24,287 nt of DNA from Hydrogenothermaceae bacterium (GCA_015490675.1 WFXI01000209.1:1-24287), one strand, 5' to 3'. Counted from the stretch's first letter, positions 1 to 7,808 are shown. Notes: generated from the sequence alone by a model not told the origin. Translations and numbers: made by a program.

Positions 1-735
1 ACTGTTTCCTTAGGACTTGTATCTGCTAGATTTGCAACAATAATGATGTTCTTTGAGGCATTTTTAATAGTTGCTGCTGGAACAATTGGAACAGGTCACC
101 ATTATTTCTGGATGGGTGAAAATGAGTTCTGGATTGCATGGGGAGGTGTGTTATCCTCTTTAGAACCACTACCACTTGTTATTCTCATGATTGAAGCTAC
201 AAAAGAATATTTACATATAAAGAAAAAAGGTGAGGCATTCCCATTTAGAATGGCATTCTTATGGCTTGCTGGTTCTGCATTTTTAAACTGGCTTGGAGCT
301 GGATTTTACGGAATGCTTATAAACCTACCAATAGTTAACTATTATGAACATGGAACTTACTTTGGAATGGCACATGGACATGTTGCCTTACTTGGTGCAT
401 TTGGGTACATATCAATAGCATTCTTATACTTTATAGTTAGAGCAAATGCTTTAGCAAAAGGACTGCAGTGGGATGAAAAAATATCAAATCTTGGATTTTG
501 GCTTACTACAGCAGGAATATTCTTATTTGCAATTCCTGTTCTAGTAATTGGTGAAAAGCAGATGGAGTGGGCATTTAATTATGGATATTGGGTAGCAAGA
601 ACAAGAGAGGTTTTAGAAGGTCTTGGATTTTGGATGTGGATTAGAATTATTCCTGATGCTCTAATTGTTGCAGGAGCTATTTTAATACTTGTTGACCTTG
701 TATATAAACTATATTTATCTAGAAAAATATCTTAA
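1..735 (+). CDS. norB: Nitric oxide reductase large subunit (NorB/qNOR type), C-terminal part
   Basis: Catalytic subunit of a haem-copper-superfamily nitric oxide reductase, which reduces NO to N2O in the cytoplasmic membrane. The frame is open from base 1, so the 5' part lies outside the window; 244 codons remain. Visible signatures are GTGHHYFW, with the two adjacent His of the FeB site (bases 97-102), the SSLEPLP segment with a conserved Glu (163-165), and AHGHVALLGAFGY, whose two His (373-375 and 379-381) are the haem b3 and haem b ligands. Several hydrophobic segments follow, and the protein ends with a short basic tail. The HH pair with the Glu in LEPLP fits NOR rather than cytochrome oxidase. 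From this half I cannot tell a cytochrome-c-dependent NorB from the fused quinol-dependent form. A hairpin terminator follows 13 bases after the stop. Confidence 0.9.
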   Translation, partial: TVSLGLVSARFATIMMFFEAFLIVAAGTIGTGHHYFWMGENEFWIAWGGVLSSLEPLPLVILMIEATKEYLHIKKKGEAFPFRMAFLWLAGSAFLNWLGAGFYGMLINLPIVNYYEHGTYFGMAHGHVALLGAFGYISIAFLYFIVRANALAKGLQWDEKISNLGFWLTTAGIFLFAIPVLVIGEKQMEWAFNYGYWVARTREVLEGLGFWMWIRIIPDALIVAGAILILVDLVYKLYLSRKIS

Positions 736-748
736 TGAATTTCATCAA

Positions 749-770
749 AGGAGAAGCTTGAGCTTCTCCT
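749..770. terminator. Hairpin terminator between norB and the convergent DUF454-like gene
   Basis: Perfect 10-bp inverted repeat AGGAGAAGCT / AGCTTCTCCT with only TG between the arms (in practice a 9-bp or shorter stem with a 4-base or larger loop). It is followed by AATTTTTAAT on the + strand. It lies between two convergent genes and probably serves both, though the U-tract is better in the norB direction. Confidence 0.8.
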
Positions 771-793
771 AATTTTTAATAATCTATAAAAAA

Positions 794-1042
794 CTAAGCA
801 GAAATATTAATATTCCTTTTGTGAATATAGCGAATAATGATATGGTTTATAAGTCTATTAGACCACTTTGCCATCTTTTCATCTTTAATTTTAAATTTTT
901 TTAAACCTTTTATTAATTGTTCTTCAGAAATTAATCCAAATAGGAAAGCGGAAACAACAAAAAAGGGAAGACCAGGAAGTATTGGAAGCAAAACACCTGC
1001 AATACCTAAAAGTAAAAATAAAACTCCCCAAATATATTTCAT
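794..1042 (-). CDS. Small membrane protein, DUF454 (YbaN)-like
   Basis: An 82-residue protein with a strongly hydrophobic N-terminal half (about residues 3-37, probably two short membrane segments) around GVLLPILPGLPF, which resembles the LP-x-LP core of DUF454/YbaN inner-membrane proteins. The C-terminal half is basic (GLKKFKIKDEK and beyond) and presumably cytoplasmic. The function of the family is not established. I start it at the ATG whose A is shared with the TAA stop of the FTR gene (TAATG overlap), which implies translational coupling. An in-frame upstream extension would run into the FTR gene and add only charged residues. Family assignment is by resemblance; a PGPGW-type small membrane protein is an alternative. 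Confidence 0.65.
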   Translation of the reverse strand: MKYIWGVLFLLLGIAGVLLPILPGLPFFVVSAFLFGLISEEQLIKGLKKFKIKDEKMAKWSNRLINHIIIRYIHKRNINISA

Positions 1043-1533
1043 TATTTTTTCCTTGCTACTTTTTCTGCCCAAGCTATTATTTCCTCTTCTGGAATATCTA
1101 GATTGTGTTCTTTGACATATTCTTTTAAATAAGCCACAATTTTATCAAATTTAGCCATTGCTCTACCTTTGTCAGGTGTTGGATCTTTCACAAGTCCATA
1201 TATTTGTCTTCCTTCATGCCATTCAGGAAGATACTCAGTTATAGGCATCCCATCTTCTCTAACAAAAAGTAAACAGTGACAGTACTTAAATATTTGCATT
1301 TCATCACACGCACAAATCCATCTTCTTTTTTTAACTTCTTCCTTTTTATCAGGATAAAAATTACATGGACAAAGTGGTTTCCCTAGCTCCTGTACATGGG
1401 CAGCTAAGCCTTTTATTACACTATCTGATGCTTCTTTATTTGGGTTAACCACAGTCCCTGATTTTTCTGCAAATGTATTTGCAAATCTTTGCATTTTTTC
1501 TAAGATTTTTGGATCTATATTTTCCATATCCAT
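1042..1533 (-). CDS. ftrB: Ferredoxin:thioredoxin reductase catalytic (beta) subunit
   Basis: Iron-sulfur disulfide reductase that passes electrons from ferredoxin to thioredoxin-like partners. The 163-residue protein has CPC (55-57), CAC (74-76) and CHC (85-87), with the family's spacing of 16 and 8 residues. By analogy with the cyanobacterial enzyme, C55, C74, C76 and C85 bind the 4Fe-4S cluster, C57 and C87 form the active disulfide, and H86 is the conserved histidine. The middle motif is CAC rather than the usual CPC. About 75 residues follow CHC, longer than in plant-type subunits. The ATG chosen has GGAGG 8 bases upstream; the longer reading with a TTG start would place that GGAGG inside the coding region. 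No variable (alpha) subunit gene is visible nearby, as is usual for non-photosynthetic FTR-like proteins. It overlaps the DUF454-like gene by one base. Confidence 0.9.
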   Translation of the reverse strand: MDMENIDPKILEKMQRFANTFAEKSGTVVNPNKEASDSVIKGLAAHVQELGKPLCPCNFYPDKKEEVKKRRWICACDEMQIFKYCHCLLFVREDGMPITEYLPEWHEGRQIYGLVKDPTPDKGRAMAKFDKIVAYLKEYVKEHNLDIPEEEIIAWAEKVARKK

Positions 1534-1561
1534 ATTTATTTCCTCCAAAATATAAAGCTAC

Positions 1562-1576
1562 TATATAAGAATATAT
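1562..1576 (-). promoter_or_regulatory. 15-base AT element upstream of ftrB, repeated upstream of the DUF3365 gene
   Basis: Read on the minus strand this is ATATATTCTTATATA. The identical 15-mer sits at 8431-8445 on the plus strand, in the same orientation and at nearly the same distance (15 versus 17 bases) from the ribosome binding site of its gene. It contains TATATT/TATATA -10-like hexamers, so it may be a shared promoter core or an operator. Low base complexity means chance cannot be excluded. Confidence 0.35.
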
Positions 1577-1589
1577 CAATAGTTTTATA

Positions 1590-1606
1590 AAAATCAAAAT
1601 GATTTT
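1590..1606 (-). terminator. Weak AT-rich hairpin after the copper receptor gene
   Basis: Inverted repeat AAAATCA / TGATTTT with a 3-base loop, starting 3 bases beyond the stop of the receptor gene and followed on the minus strand by TATAAAA. The stem is almost all A-T, so it would be a weak terminator; it could equally be an operator for ftrB. Confidence 0.3.
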
Positions 1607-1608
1607 AA

Positions 1609-3645
1609 TTAGAAGGTTGCTGATAAGCTAGCATATAAAAATCTTCCTGGTTCTGGAACTTTCATACCTGCTGAGAATGGGTCTCTTAAGTAGGAAAGAT
1701 GTGTGTAATATGTTTGATTAAATATATTATCTACTCCTAGAGTAAAAGAAATATTTTTATATTTGTATCCTGCTTTTATATTAACCACCGTCCACTCTGG
1801 TGTAGATTGCTCATTTAAAGAAGAGTCAACTTTTGTTTGTTTAAACGAATGTAGTAAGTCTAGTTTTGCAAATTTTTTTATATCATCATAGCCAATGCTG
1901 GCTCTTAGTTTAAAAGGGGGAATTTCTGCTATATCTTTATCTTTTCCTGATGTTTTTTCTCCTATCTGATAAGCTCCTCCAAGCTCTACAAAATAAAAAT
2001 CTTTAAATCTATAAATGGAAGAAAAATCAAATCCATAAAATCTAGCATCTATATTTTTATAACTAGTGGCCTGTTTTGTTGCTGTGATTTTTGTTAAATA
2101 TATATAGTCATTTATATAACTGTAAAAAGCTGTTGCTTTAACATTTAACTTTTTATTTTTATACCCAGTTCCAATATCTAATTCTGTATTTTTTGGTAGT
2201 TTTAGATTTGGATTTCCAATCCAATCTGGATTTGTCATTGGCTTTCTTAAAGCTATATACCTTTCTTGAGGGTCTGGAAGTCTTACAGTCCTACCTATTC
2301 CTATAAATGCTGAAAACTGTTTTGTTGGTTTATATTCATATTTAAAAAATCCTGAAAAATAATTATCTGTTTTAGATAAATCATAGTTGTTTGGATAATA
2401 TTCATCGTATAGAGTTTTATTGGCAGTTCCAAGTGCATCTTTATCTGCTTTTGTATTAGAAATATCAAATCTAATTCCTGCAGAAAATATATTTTCGTTT
2501 AATTTTTTTATGATTTCAGTAAATATTCCTAAATTTTTTATATACACATCAGGTATCATTCCTCTATTATCAAGAGTCATAATTTCATTATCAGCTCTCC
2601 AATTTCTAATATAGCCATCTATACCTGTTTTTAAATGCAAATTACCAAAAGTAAATCCTTTTTTCACAGAAAAACCATAAGTTTTAGCCTTTGCGACTGT
2701 CCTCATCATATAACCACGAGTTGAATTAGTCCCATTACTCCAAGGAATTGCTGAATTTCTCCATTTATCCTGCATATCATGGTATGTGGAGTTATAAAAT
2801 ATTGTAGTTTTTAGGTTTAATGATTTTTGAGTATGGGAAATATTTATTTTATAGGTATGGTCATAAACTGTATCCATTTTTAGATATGGATATAAGATAC
2901 TTTCTCCTTTTTGATAACCTAACTTGATTAAAAATTTATTTTCTTGATTTGGGACAAATTTTAAGCCTGTAGAAAGATTATCTATGTTGTAAGATGCTTT
3001 ATTAATTTGGCTTTGTTGGTAATCATTTAAAGGGTTCGGGTGTTTATACTCTGTAAATTTTTTTCCTTCTCCTGTTTCATAAGGTTTAGAGTAATCTTTT
3101 TCATAAGCTATTAAAAAACTTATTTTTTTATTTCCACCAGTTGCTAAAGTTGAGCCTTTAAAATAAGAAAATGAACCTGCTGTTAAATTAACATTAAATT
3201 TTTCTTTATCTGAAGGTTCTTTTGTTTGAACCTTAACAGTTCCTGCTAGTGAACCTTGGTTTTCTATATCAAATGAACCTTTTTGAATATCTACTTTTTC
3301 TATCTCTATAGAAGAAACTTTTGAAATAGGAGGATCCATTCTATTTGGACAGGCTCCAAAGATTTTACTATCATCAACCAAAACATTTATGTTATCTCTA
3401 TAAAAGCCTCTTAAAACAATATCACTAAAAGTTCCCCCTTTTCTTATACTATTTATTTCAGTTAAATACTTGTCAAGGATTTTACCTATATCACTAATTC
3501 CTTCAACATTTATTTCTTCACTATATATTTCTTTATAATTTTTTTCTTTTTTTACTTCCTGCTTTTTTATTTTTTCTAGTTTTATAACTTCTTCTGAAAA
3601 TACAACTGTAGGAATTAAAATAGATAGAATTAAAGATTTTTTCAT
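1609..3645 (-). CDS. TonB-dependent outer-membrane copper receptor, OprC/NosA-like
   Basis: Outer-membrane beta-barrel receptor of 678 residues. A signal peptide (about residues 1-17, ending VVFS) precedes a Lys/Glu-rich linker, then a plug domain (about 45-140) and a 22-strand-type barrel ending in Phe (SLSATF). The plug contains GACPNRMDPP: C99 and M103 match the CxxxM copper-binding pair of Pseudomonas OprC and Stutzerimonas NosA. The barrel contains YHDMQ, giving H289-x-M291, which matches the HxM half of the same copper site. This makes copper the likely cargo. NosA is linked to copper supply for nitrous oxide reductase, and the window also carries an NO reductase gene. The ribosome binding site AGGGG lies 8 bases before the ATG. 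Copper specificity is inferred from these four residues; siderophore uptake is the less likely alternative. Confidence 0.85.
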   Translation of the reverse strand: MKKSLILSILIPTVVFSEEVIKLEKIKKQEVKKEKNYKEIYSEEINVEGISDIGKILDKYLTEINSIRKGGTFSDIVLRGFYRDNINVLVDDSKIFGACPNRMDPPISKVSSIEIEKVDIQKGSFDIENQGSLAGTVKVQTKEPSDKEKFNVNLTAGSFSYFKGSTLATGGNKKISFLIAYEKDYSKPYETGEGKKFTEYKHPNPLNDYQQSQINKASYNIDNLSTGLKFVPNQENKFLIKLGYQKGESILYPYLKMDTVYDHTYKINISHTQKSLNLKTTIFYNSTYHDMQDKWRNSAIPWSNGTNSTRGYMMRTVAKAKTYGFSVKKGFTFGNLHLKTGIDGYIRNWRADNEIMTLDNRGMIPDVYIKNLGIFTEIIKKLNENIFSAGIRFDISNTKADKDALGTANKTLYDEYYPNNYDLSKTDNYFSGFFKYEYKPTKQFSAFIGIGRTVRLPDPQERYIALRKPMTNPDWIGNPNLKLPKNTELDIGTGYKNKKLNVKATAFYSYINDYIYLTKITATKQATSYKNIDARFYGFDFSSIYRFKDFYFVELGGAYQIGEKTSGKDKDIAEIPPFKLRASIGYDDIKKFAKLDLLHSFKQTKVDSSLNEQSTPEWTVVNIKAGYKYKNISFTLGVDNIFNQTYYTHLSYLRDPFSAGMKVPEPGRFLYASLSATF

Positions 3646-3672
3646 GATGCATCCCCTATGATTTAATTTTGA

Positions 3673-3684
3673 GTTAATTTTAAC
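3673..3684. promoter_or_regulatory. Small palindrome upstream of the copper receptor gene
   Basis: GTTAA-TT-TTAAC lies in the 62-base gap before the receptor start, amid AT-rich sequence that must hold its promoter. It could be an operator, but in such AT-rich DNA the evidence is thin. No convincing Fur-type box was found. Confidence 0.2.
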
Positions 3685-3707
3685 AAAAATTAATTTTAAT
3701 TTTCAAG

Positions 3708-4157
3708 TTATTTTTTTTGAATTTTCTCGACAAAAAGAATAAAAGTTTGAACATTTGGTTTTATAGAAACAGGATTTACACCTATATTTTTATCTCCATC
3801 TAAGATATAGCCTTTAGTTTTATAGTCTTTGATTTTTCCATTTTCATTACAACTTATTTGTGTTATTGTTCCGTAAAATCTACCTAAAGGAGGGTTATAA
3901 ATTACATAACCAATTCCATTACAGTCTTTTAAAGGTTGCTCACTAAAAGAAATAGATACTGGATATACCTGAATAGGTTCTTTTTTTAATTTTTCTAATT
4001 GAGATACTTTAACTTTTCTTGTATATTCGAGAGGTAAAATAACTCCTACTTTAAATACTCCCTGAATAATATCTCCTTTCCTTATATTAAACTTTTTCGC
4101 AAAGGAGGGATATACTAATAAAAAAGCTAAAAGAAAAACGACAAATTTCTTTCCCAT
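3708..4157 (-). CDS. Secreted protein of unknown function
   Basis: Not recognised. The 149-residue product starts with a good Sec signal peptide (basic MGKK, hydrophobic 5-18, cleavage expected after PSFA at residue 20). The mature part is mostly beta-like, with KGDIIQGVFKVG, a YVIYNPPLGRFYG stretch and two cysteines (C79 and C103) that could form a disulfide in the periplasm. The reading frame extends upstream to a TTG inside the uvrB end, but the Met at 4157 gives a proper signal peptide and is preferred. It begins 28 bases beyond the uvrB stop on the same strand, so it is probably cotranscribed with uvrB, although a secreted protein has no obvious role in DNA repair. It is real by length, signal peptide and position. 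Confidence 0.6.
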   Translation of the reverse strand: MGKKFVVFLLAFLLVYPSFAKKFNIRKGDIIQGVFKVGVILPLEYTRKVKVSQLEKLKKEPIQVYPVSISFSEQPLKDCNGIGYVIYNPPLGRFYGTITQISCNENGKIKDYKTKGYILDGDKNIGVNPVSIKPNVQTFILFVEKIQKK

Positions 4158-4185
4158 ACATTCTAATATCGGTAAAAACTCCCAT

Positions 4186-7100
4186 TTATAAAACAACAGC
4201 AAGTTTTTTTAATTTTTCTATTTTATCTCTAAGTTGTGCTGCTTTTTCAAACTCCCAGTTTTTAGCATATTCCCACATTTGTTTTTCTAATTTTTCTATT
4301 TCTTCTAAAAGCTGTTCTTCAGAATTTATATCTTCTGGTAAGTCTTCATAGTATTCATATATTCCTAACTCTTCTAAATTTATTAAATCTTTTATTTCTT
4401 TTCTAACAGTTTTTGGTGTTATTCCATATTTTTTATTGTATTCTTCTTGAAGTTTTCTTCTTCTGTTTGTCTCATCTATAGCTTTTTGCATTGCTGGAGT
4501 TATAGTATCTGCATATAGAATTGCCTTGCCATTTTCATTTCTTGCGGCTCTACCTATTATCTGTATAAGTGCTGTTGTAGAGCGTAAAAATCCTTGTTTG
4601 TCTGCATCTAAAACTGCTACTAATGATACTTCTGGTATATCTATTCCTTCTCTTAAAAGGTTTACTCCTACAATTACATCGTATTTTCCTTCTCTTGTTT
4701 CTTTTATTATTTTTGCCCTTTCTATAGTATCTATTTCAGAATGAAGATATACAGCTTTAATTTCTCTTTCTTGAAGATAATCTGCTAGATGTTCTGCCAT
4801 TTTTTTAGTTAGTGTAATAACAATGGCTCTTTCGTTTCTTTCTTTTATCTTCCAGATTTCAGAAATTAAATCATCAATCTGCCCTTCTGTTGGTTTTACT
4901 TCAATTATTGGGTCTAATAACCCTGTTGGTCTAATAATTTGTTCTACTATTATCCCTTTACTTCTTTCTATTTCCCAATCTGCAGGGGTAGCTGAAACAT
5001 AAATTGCCCTTTCTATTTTTTGTAAAAATTCATCAAACTTTAAAGGTCTATTGTCAAAAGCAGATTTCATTCTCCAACCATATTTCACCAAGTTTTCTTT
5101 TCTTCTTCTATCTCCATTATACATAGCTCTCACTTGAGGAATTGTTACATGGGACTCATCAACTATTAATAGATAATCATCAGGAAAGTAATCTAAAAGT
5201 GTATACGGCGGTTCCCCTGGTTTTCTTCCGTCAAAGTATCTTGAATAGTTTTCTATACCTTTACATGTTCCAAGCTCTAACATCATTTCAATATCATAGT
5301 TAGTTCTCTGCCAGAGTCTATTTGCTTCTATTTCTTTTCCCTGTCGTCTAAATTCCTCAACTTCTTTTTCTAAGTCTTTTTTTATCTTTTCTATTGCTTC
5401 TAGCATATCAGGTCTTGGAATTACATAGTGTGATGCTGGGAATATAACTGTAGTTTGTAAATTTCTCTTTGGTGAGCGGTTAAATATGTCTAGCTCTGTA
5501 ATACTTTCTATTTCATCTCCAAAGAACTCAATTCTAACTATTGTATCTTCTGTATGAGATGGTAAAACTTCTATAGTATCTCCTTTTACTCTAAATGTTC
5601 CTCTTTTAAATGAGTAATCATCTCTAACATACTGTAGTTCTATTAATCTTTTTAATAGCCTCTGTCTGTCTATTTCCTGTCCCACATACAGTTGCAATCT
5701 TAATTTTTCATAAAATTCTGGCGTTCCAAGACCATAAATACAGGAAACAGAAGCTACAACTATAGTATCTGGTCTTTCTATTAAACTTTTGGTTGCAGAG
5801 TGTCTTAATCTATCTATAGCATCATTTATTGAGCTGTCTTTTTCTATATAGATATCTTTCTCTGGAAGATAAGCTTCTGGTTGATAGTAGTCATAATAAG
5901 AAACAAAATATTCAACTGCATTATCAGGAAATAGCTCTTTTAATTCTCTATAAAGTTGTGCTGCCAAAGTTTTATTATGGGTTAGAACTAATGCTGGTTT
6001 TCCGTATTTTTCTATTACATTGGCAATTGTAAAAGTATTGTGAACGAAGATTCCGCCAAAACCAGCTAAAAATGTTTCATTACCTTCTACAGAAAAATCA
6101 TAAACATACCCTTCAAATTCTAATTCTTCTATATTTTCTATTTTGTTCCATCTGAGATTAGCATATTTCTTAAGTTTATCAACATCTATATTTTTATCTT
6201 CAAAACTTCTAATAATTTTTGAAATTATCAAATAAGAAGGTATTCTTTTTCCTGTTTCTATTACAGAAAGAGTTTGTCTTTTCTCAAGAATATCTTTTTG
6301 AAGAAGTTTATTTTTATTTCTAATATCTTTAATTAGTTTACCAACAAACGGTATTAAATCGACATTTGTATTGTAATTTCTAGCAGCTAGAATTTTAGCT
6401 TTATTCAACTTATATTTAATATTAAATCCAATATACTTAAGATAAAGTTTTATATTCTCTACTCCAGAAATTCTTATTTGATAGTAAAAATTTCCTTTAT
6501 GGTTTGCATTTGTAGCCTTTTTAAATACTTTTTTTAGCCTTCCCCATATTCCAAACTTTAAAAGAGCATATAAAATATCGCTTGCTAACTTTTCACTTTT
6601 TGTAGTAAAGCTGATTGCATCCTTTTCTACAGTTCCATCTCCATCAAATATAGCTCTCAATAAATATCCTAATTGTTTATCAGATAAATTCAAAAAGAAA
6701 ATAGGAAGTTGTTTATCTCCTGAAATTTTTCCAGCTAAATTTTTAAGAAATTGTGCAAGTATAGTACTATTTACTTTAATATCATAACCTTGCAAATAAG
6801 GTTTTAAATTTAATTTTTTGAAAAATTTGATTACAAGTTTTCTATAGTATTCATCATTGGTGGAAATAGAAACAGACTTTTCATTGGAAAAACCTTCAGC
6901 AATGTATATACCAATAAATTCCAAAAATTCCCTATTTAACTCTATTTTATTCTTTATTTTGCTTTTAGAGGTATTAGTTTTTAAAGTAATTTCTGACTTA
7001 TTAATTTCTTCATTTAGTAAGTTTATAGGAACTCCTGTCTCTCCACAATTTTTAACTCTTATTCTTTTTTGTATTAACTTTTCTCCTGAATAAACTTTTT

Positions 7101-7731
7101 CATATACATTTTCTTCGCATTCAAAATATACACGAGTTTTATCCTTTTCTATATAGTCTGTTATATATATCGCTTTTAAAGAGTTTTCTATCTTGATAGG
7201 ACAACTTCTAGGTATAGGGACAAAATCTCCTCTTTTTAAATCTTTTGTTTCATATAATCCAAATCCCTTATCTTTCTTAATAGCATAAAAATTATGATCT
7301 TTAGTTGTTATTATTTTTCTACCATCAGAAAACTCAATTTTTAATAAATTTCTTCTTTCCTTATGCTTAGTTATCGCATATAAAGGTCTTATTTCTTCTT
7401 TGAAAGTTTTTGGATTAAAACTGAGTGTAAAGAACTTTTTCTCTGGTAAATATATTATGTATTCATTATTTAATAAAATTGTTTCAAATCTCTTAGAAAG
7501 TTCATTAAAAATTTTACTTATAGGCTTAATAAACCACTGAATATTTTCCCCTATCTTTTCACCTATTAAAGTATATTCTTCAGGATGTAAACTTTTCCCA
7601 GTTCCAGTAGCTCCTAATAACACTTGCTCTTTAACGCCGTGTTTTAGATTCTCGTAAAGTTGTTTTATTGCTTTAGGCTGGTCTCCTGCTGGCTTAAATG
7701 GTAGCTTTATATTAAATGGAGATTTTGCCAA
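4186..7731 (-). CDS. uvrB: UvrB excinuclease subunit interrupted by an in-frame intein
   Basis: DNA damage-recognition helicase of UvrABC nucleotide excision repair, in the cytoplasm. The precursor has 1181 residues against the usual 660-670. Residues 1-46 (to GATGTGK) and 566-1181 (from TFTIANVI) form a 662-residue canonical UvrB. Landmarks are the Walker A loop split by the intein, the beta-hairpin region with YYDYYQPEAYLP, DESH (Walker B, bases 5149-5160), C-terminal helicase motifs with IQIIGRAARN, and a C-terminal UVR motif (EFEKAAQLRDKI) that contacts UvrC. The start codon is TTG, preceded by GAGGT at 7 bases; there is no better upstream start. The intein sits between Lys46 and the P-loop Thr, so unspliced protein should be unable to bind ATP. 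Genes for UvrA and UvrC are not in the window. Confidence 0.95.
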   Translation of the reverse strand: MAKSPFNIKLPFKPAGDQPKAIKQLYENLKHGVKEQVLLGATGTGKSLHPEEYTLIGEKIGENIQWFIKPISKIFNELSKRFETILLNNEYIIYLPEKKFFTLSFNPKTFKEEIRPLYAITKHKERRNLLKIEFSDGRKIITTKDHNFYAIKKDKGFGLYETKDLKRGDFVPIPRSCPIKIENSLKAIYITDYIEKDKTRVYFECEENVYEKVYSGEKLIQKRIRVKNCGETGVPINLLNEEINKSEITLKTNTSKSKIKNKIELNREFLEFIGIYIAEGFSNEKSVSISTNDEYYRKLVIKFFKKLNLKPYLQGYDIKVNSTILAQFLKNLAGKISGDKQLPIFFLNLSDKQLGYLLRAIFDGDGTVEKDAISFTTKSEKLASDILYALLKFGIWGRLKKVFKKATNANHKGNFYYQIRISGVENIKLYLKYIGFNIKYKLNKAKILAARNYNTNVDLIPFVGKLIKDIRNKNKLLQKDILEKRQTLSVIETGKRIPSYLIISKIIRSFEDKNIDVDKLKKYANLRWNKIENIEELEFEGYVYDFSVEGNETFLAGFGGIFVHNTFTIANVIEKYGKPALVLTHNKTLAAQLYRELKELFPDNAVEYFVSYYDYYQPEAYLPEKDIYIEKDSSINDAIDRLRHSATKSLIERPDTIVVASVSCIYGLGTPEFYEKLRLQLYVGQEIDRQRLLKRLIELQYVRDDYSFKRGTFRVKGDTIEVLPSHTEDTIVRIEFFGDEIESITELDIFNRSPKRNLQTTVIFPASHYVIPRPDMLEAIEKIKKDLEKEVEEFRRQGKEIEANRLWQRTNYDIEMMLELGTCKGIENYSRYFDGRKPGEPPYTLLDYFPDDYLLIVDESHVTIPQVRAMYNGDRRRKENLVKYGWRMKSAFDNRPLKFDEFLQKIERAIYVSATPADWEIERSKGIIVEQIIRPTGLLDPIIEVKPTEGQIDDLISEIWKIKERNERAIVITLTKKMAEHLADYLQEREIKAVYLHSEIDTIERAKIIKETREGKYDVIVGVNLLREGIDIPEVSLVAVLDADKQGFLRSTTALIQIIGRAARNENGKAILYADTITPAMQKAIDETNRRRKLQEEYNKKYGITPKTVRKEIKDLINLEELGIYEYYEDLPEDINSEEQLLEEIEKLEKQMWEYAKNWEFEKAAQLRDKIEKLKKLAVVL
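6037..7593 (-). mobile_element. UvrB intein with LAGLIDADG homing endonuclease and HTH
   Basis: A 519-residue intein, precursor residues 47-565. It starts with Ser47 (SLHPEEYTLIG, block A), has block B with T143 and H146 (TTKDHNF), and ends with block F (VYDFSVEGNETF) and block G (GGIFVHN; His564-Asn565). The +1 extein residue is Thr566. These are the nucleophiles expected of a class 1 intein. Between the splicing halves lie two LAGLIDADG motifs, FIGIYIAEG (272-280, acidic E279) and LRAIFDGDG (358-366, acidic D365), the latter preceded by LPIFFLNLS as in other DOD-type intein endonucleases. Both catalytic acids are present and the frame is intact, so the endonuclease may be active. Residues about 466-510 look like an XRE-type helix-turn-helix with IETGKRIPS. 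Excision restores GATGTGKTFT exactly. Confidence 0.95.
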
Positions 7732-7763
7732 ATTATTTACCTCATATAAATTTTTAAAAGAAA

Positions 7764-7791
7764 AATATAAACTAAAATGAAAAATTTACAA
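7764..7791 (-). promoter_or_regulatory. Possible uvrB promoter
   Basis: On the minus strand TTGTAA, 16 bases, TATATT, ending about 33 bases before the uvrB TTG start, in the divergent gap shared with the O-methyltransferase gene. The gap is so AT-rich that this is only a candidate. No LexA-like box was recognised. Confidence 0.3.
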
Positions 7792-7808
7792 ATAAAAAGG
7801 AGAAAACT

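Noticed and set aside
837..1115. Plus-strand open frame of 92 codons opposite the DUF454-like gene
   Set aside because: Antisense shadow; the minus-strand reading has a membrane protein pattern and a coupled start with ftrB.
5829..6032. Open frame on the + strand inside uvrB (67 codons), likewise 4526-4744 and 6857-7093
   Set aside because: They lie antisense to strongly supported UvrB or intein coding sequence, have no family resemblance and no clear ribosome binding site.
4186..7731. Extra 519 residues in UvrB as a fusion, a group I intron or an assembly error
   Set aside because: The insertion is fully in frame, has intein splice motifs at both ends and restores a canonical P-loop on removal; a group I intron would not encode splicing blocks A, B, F and G.
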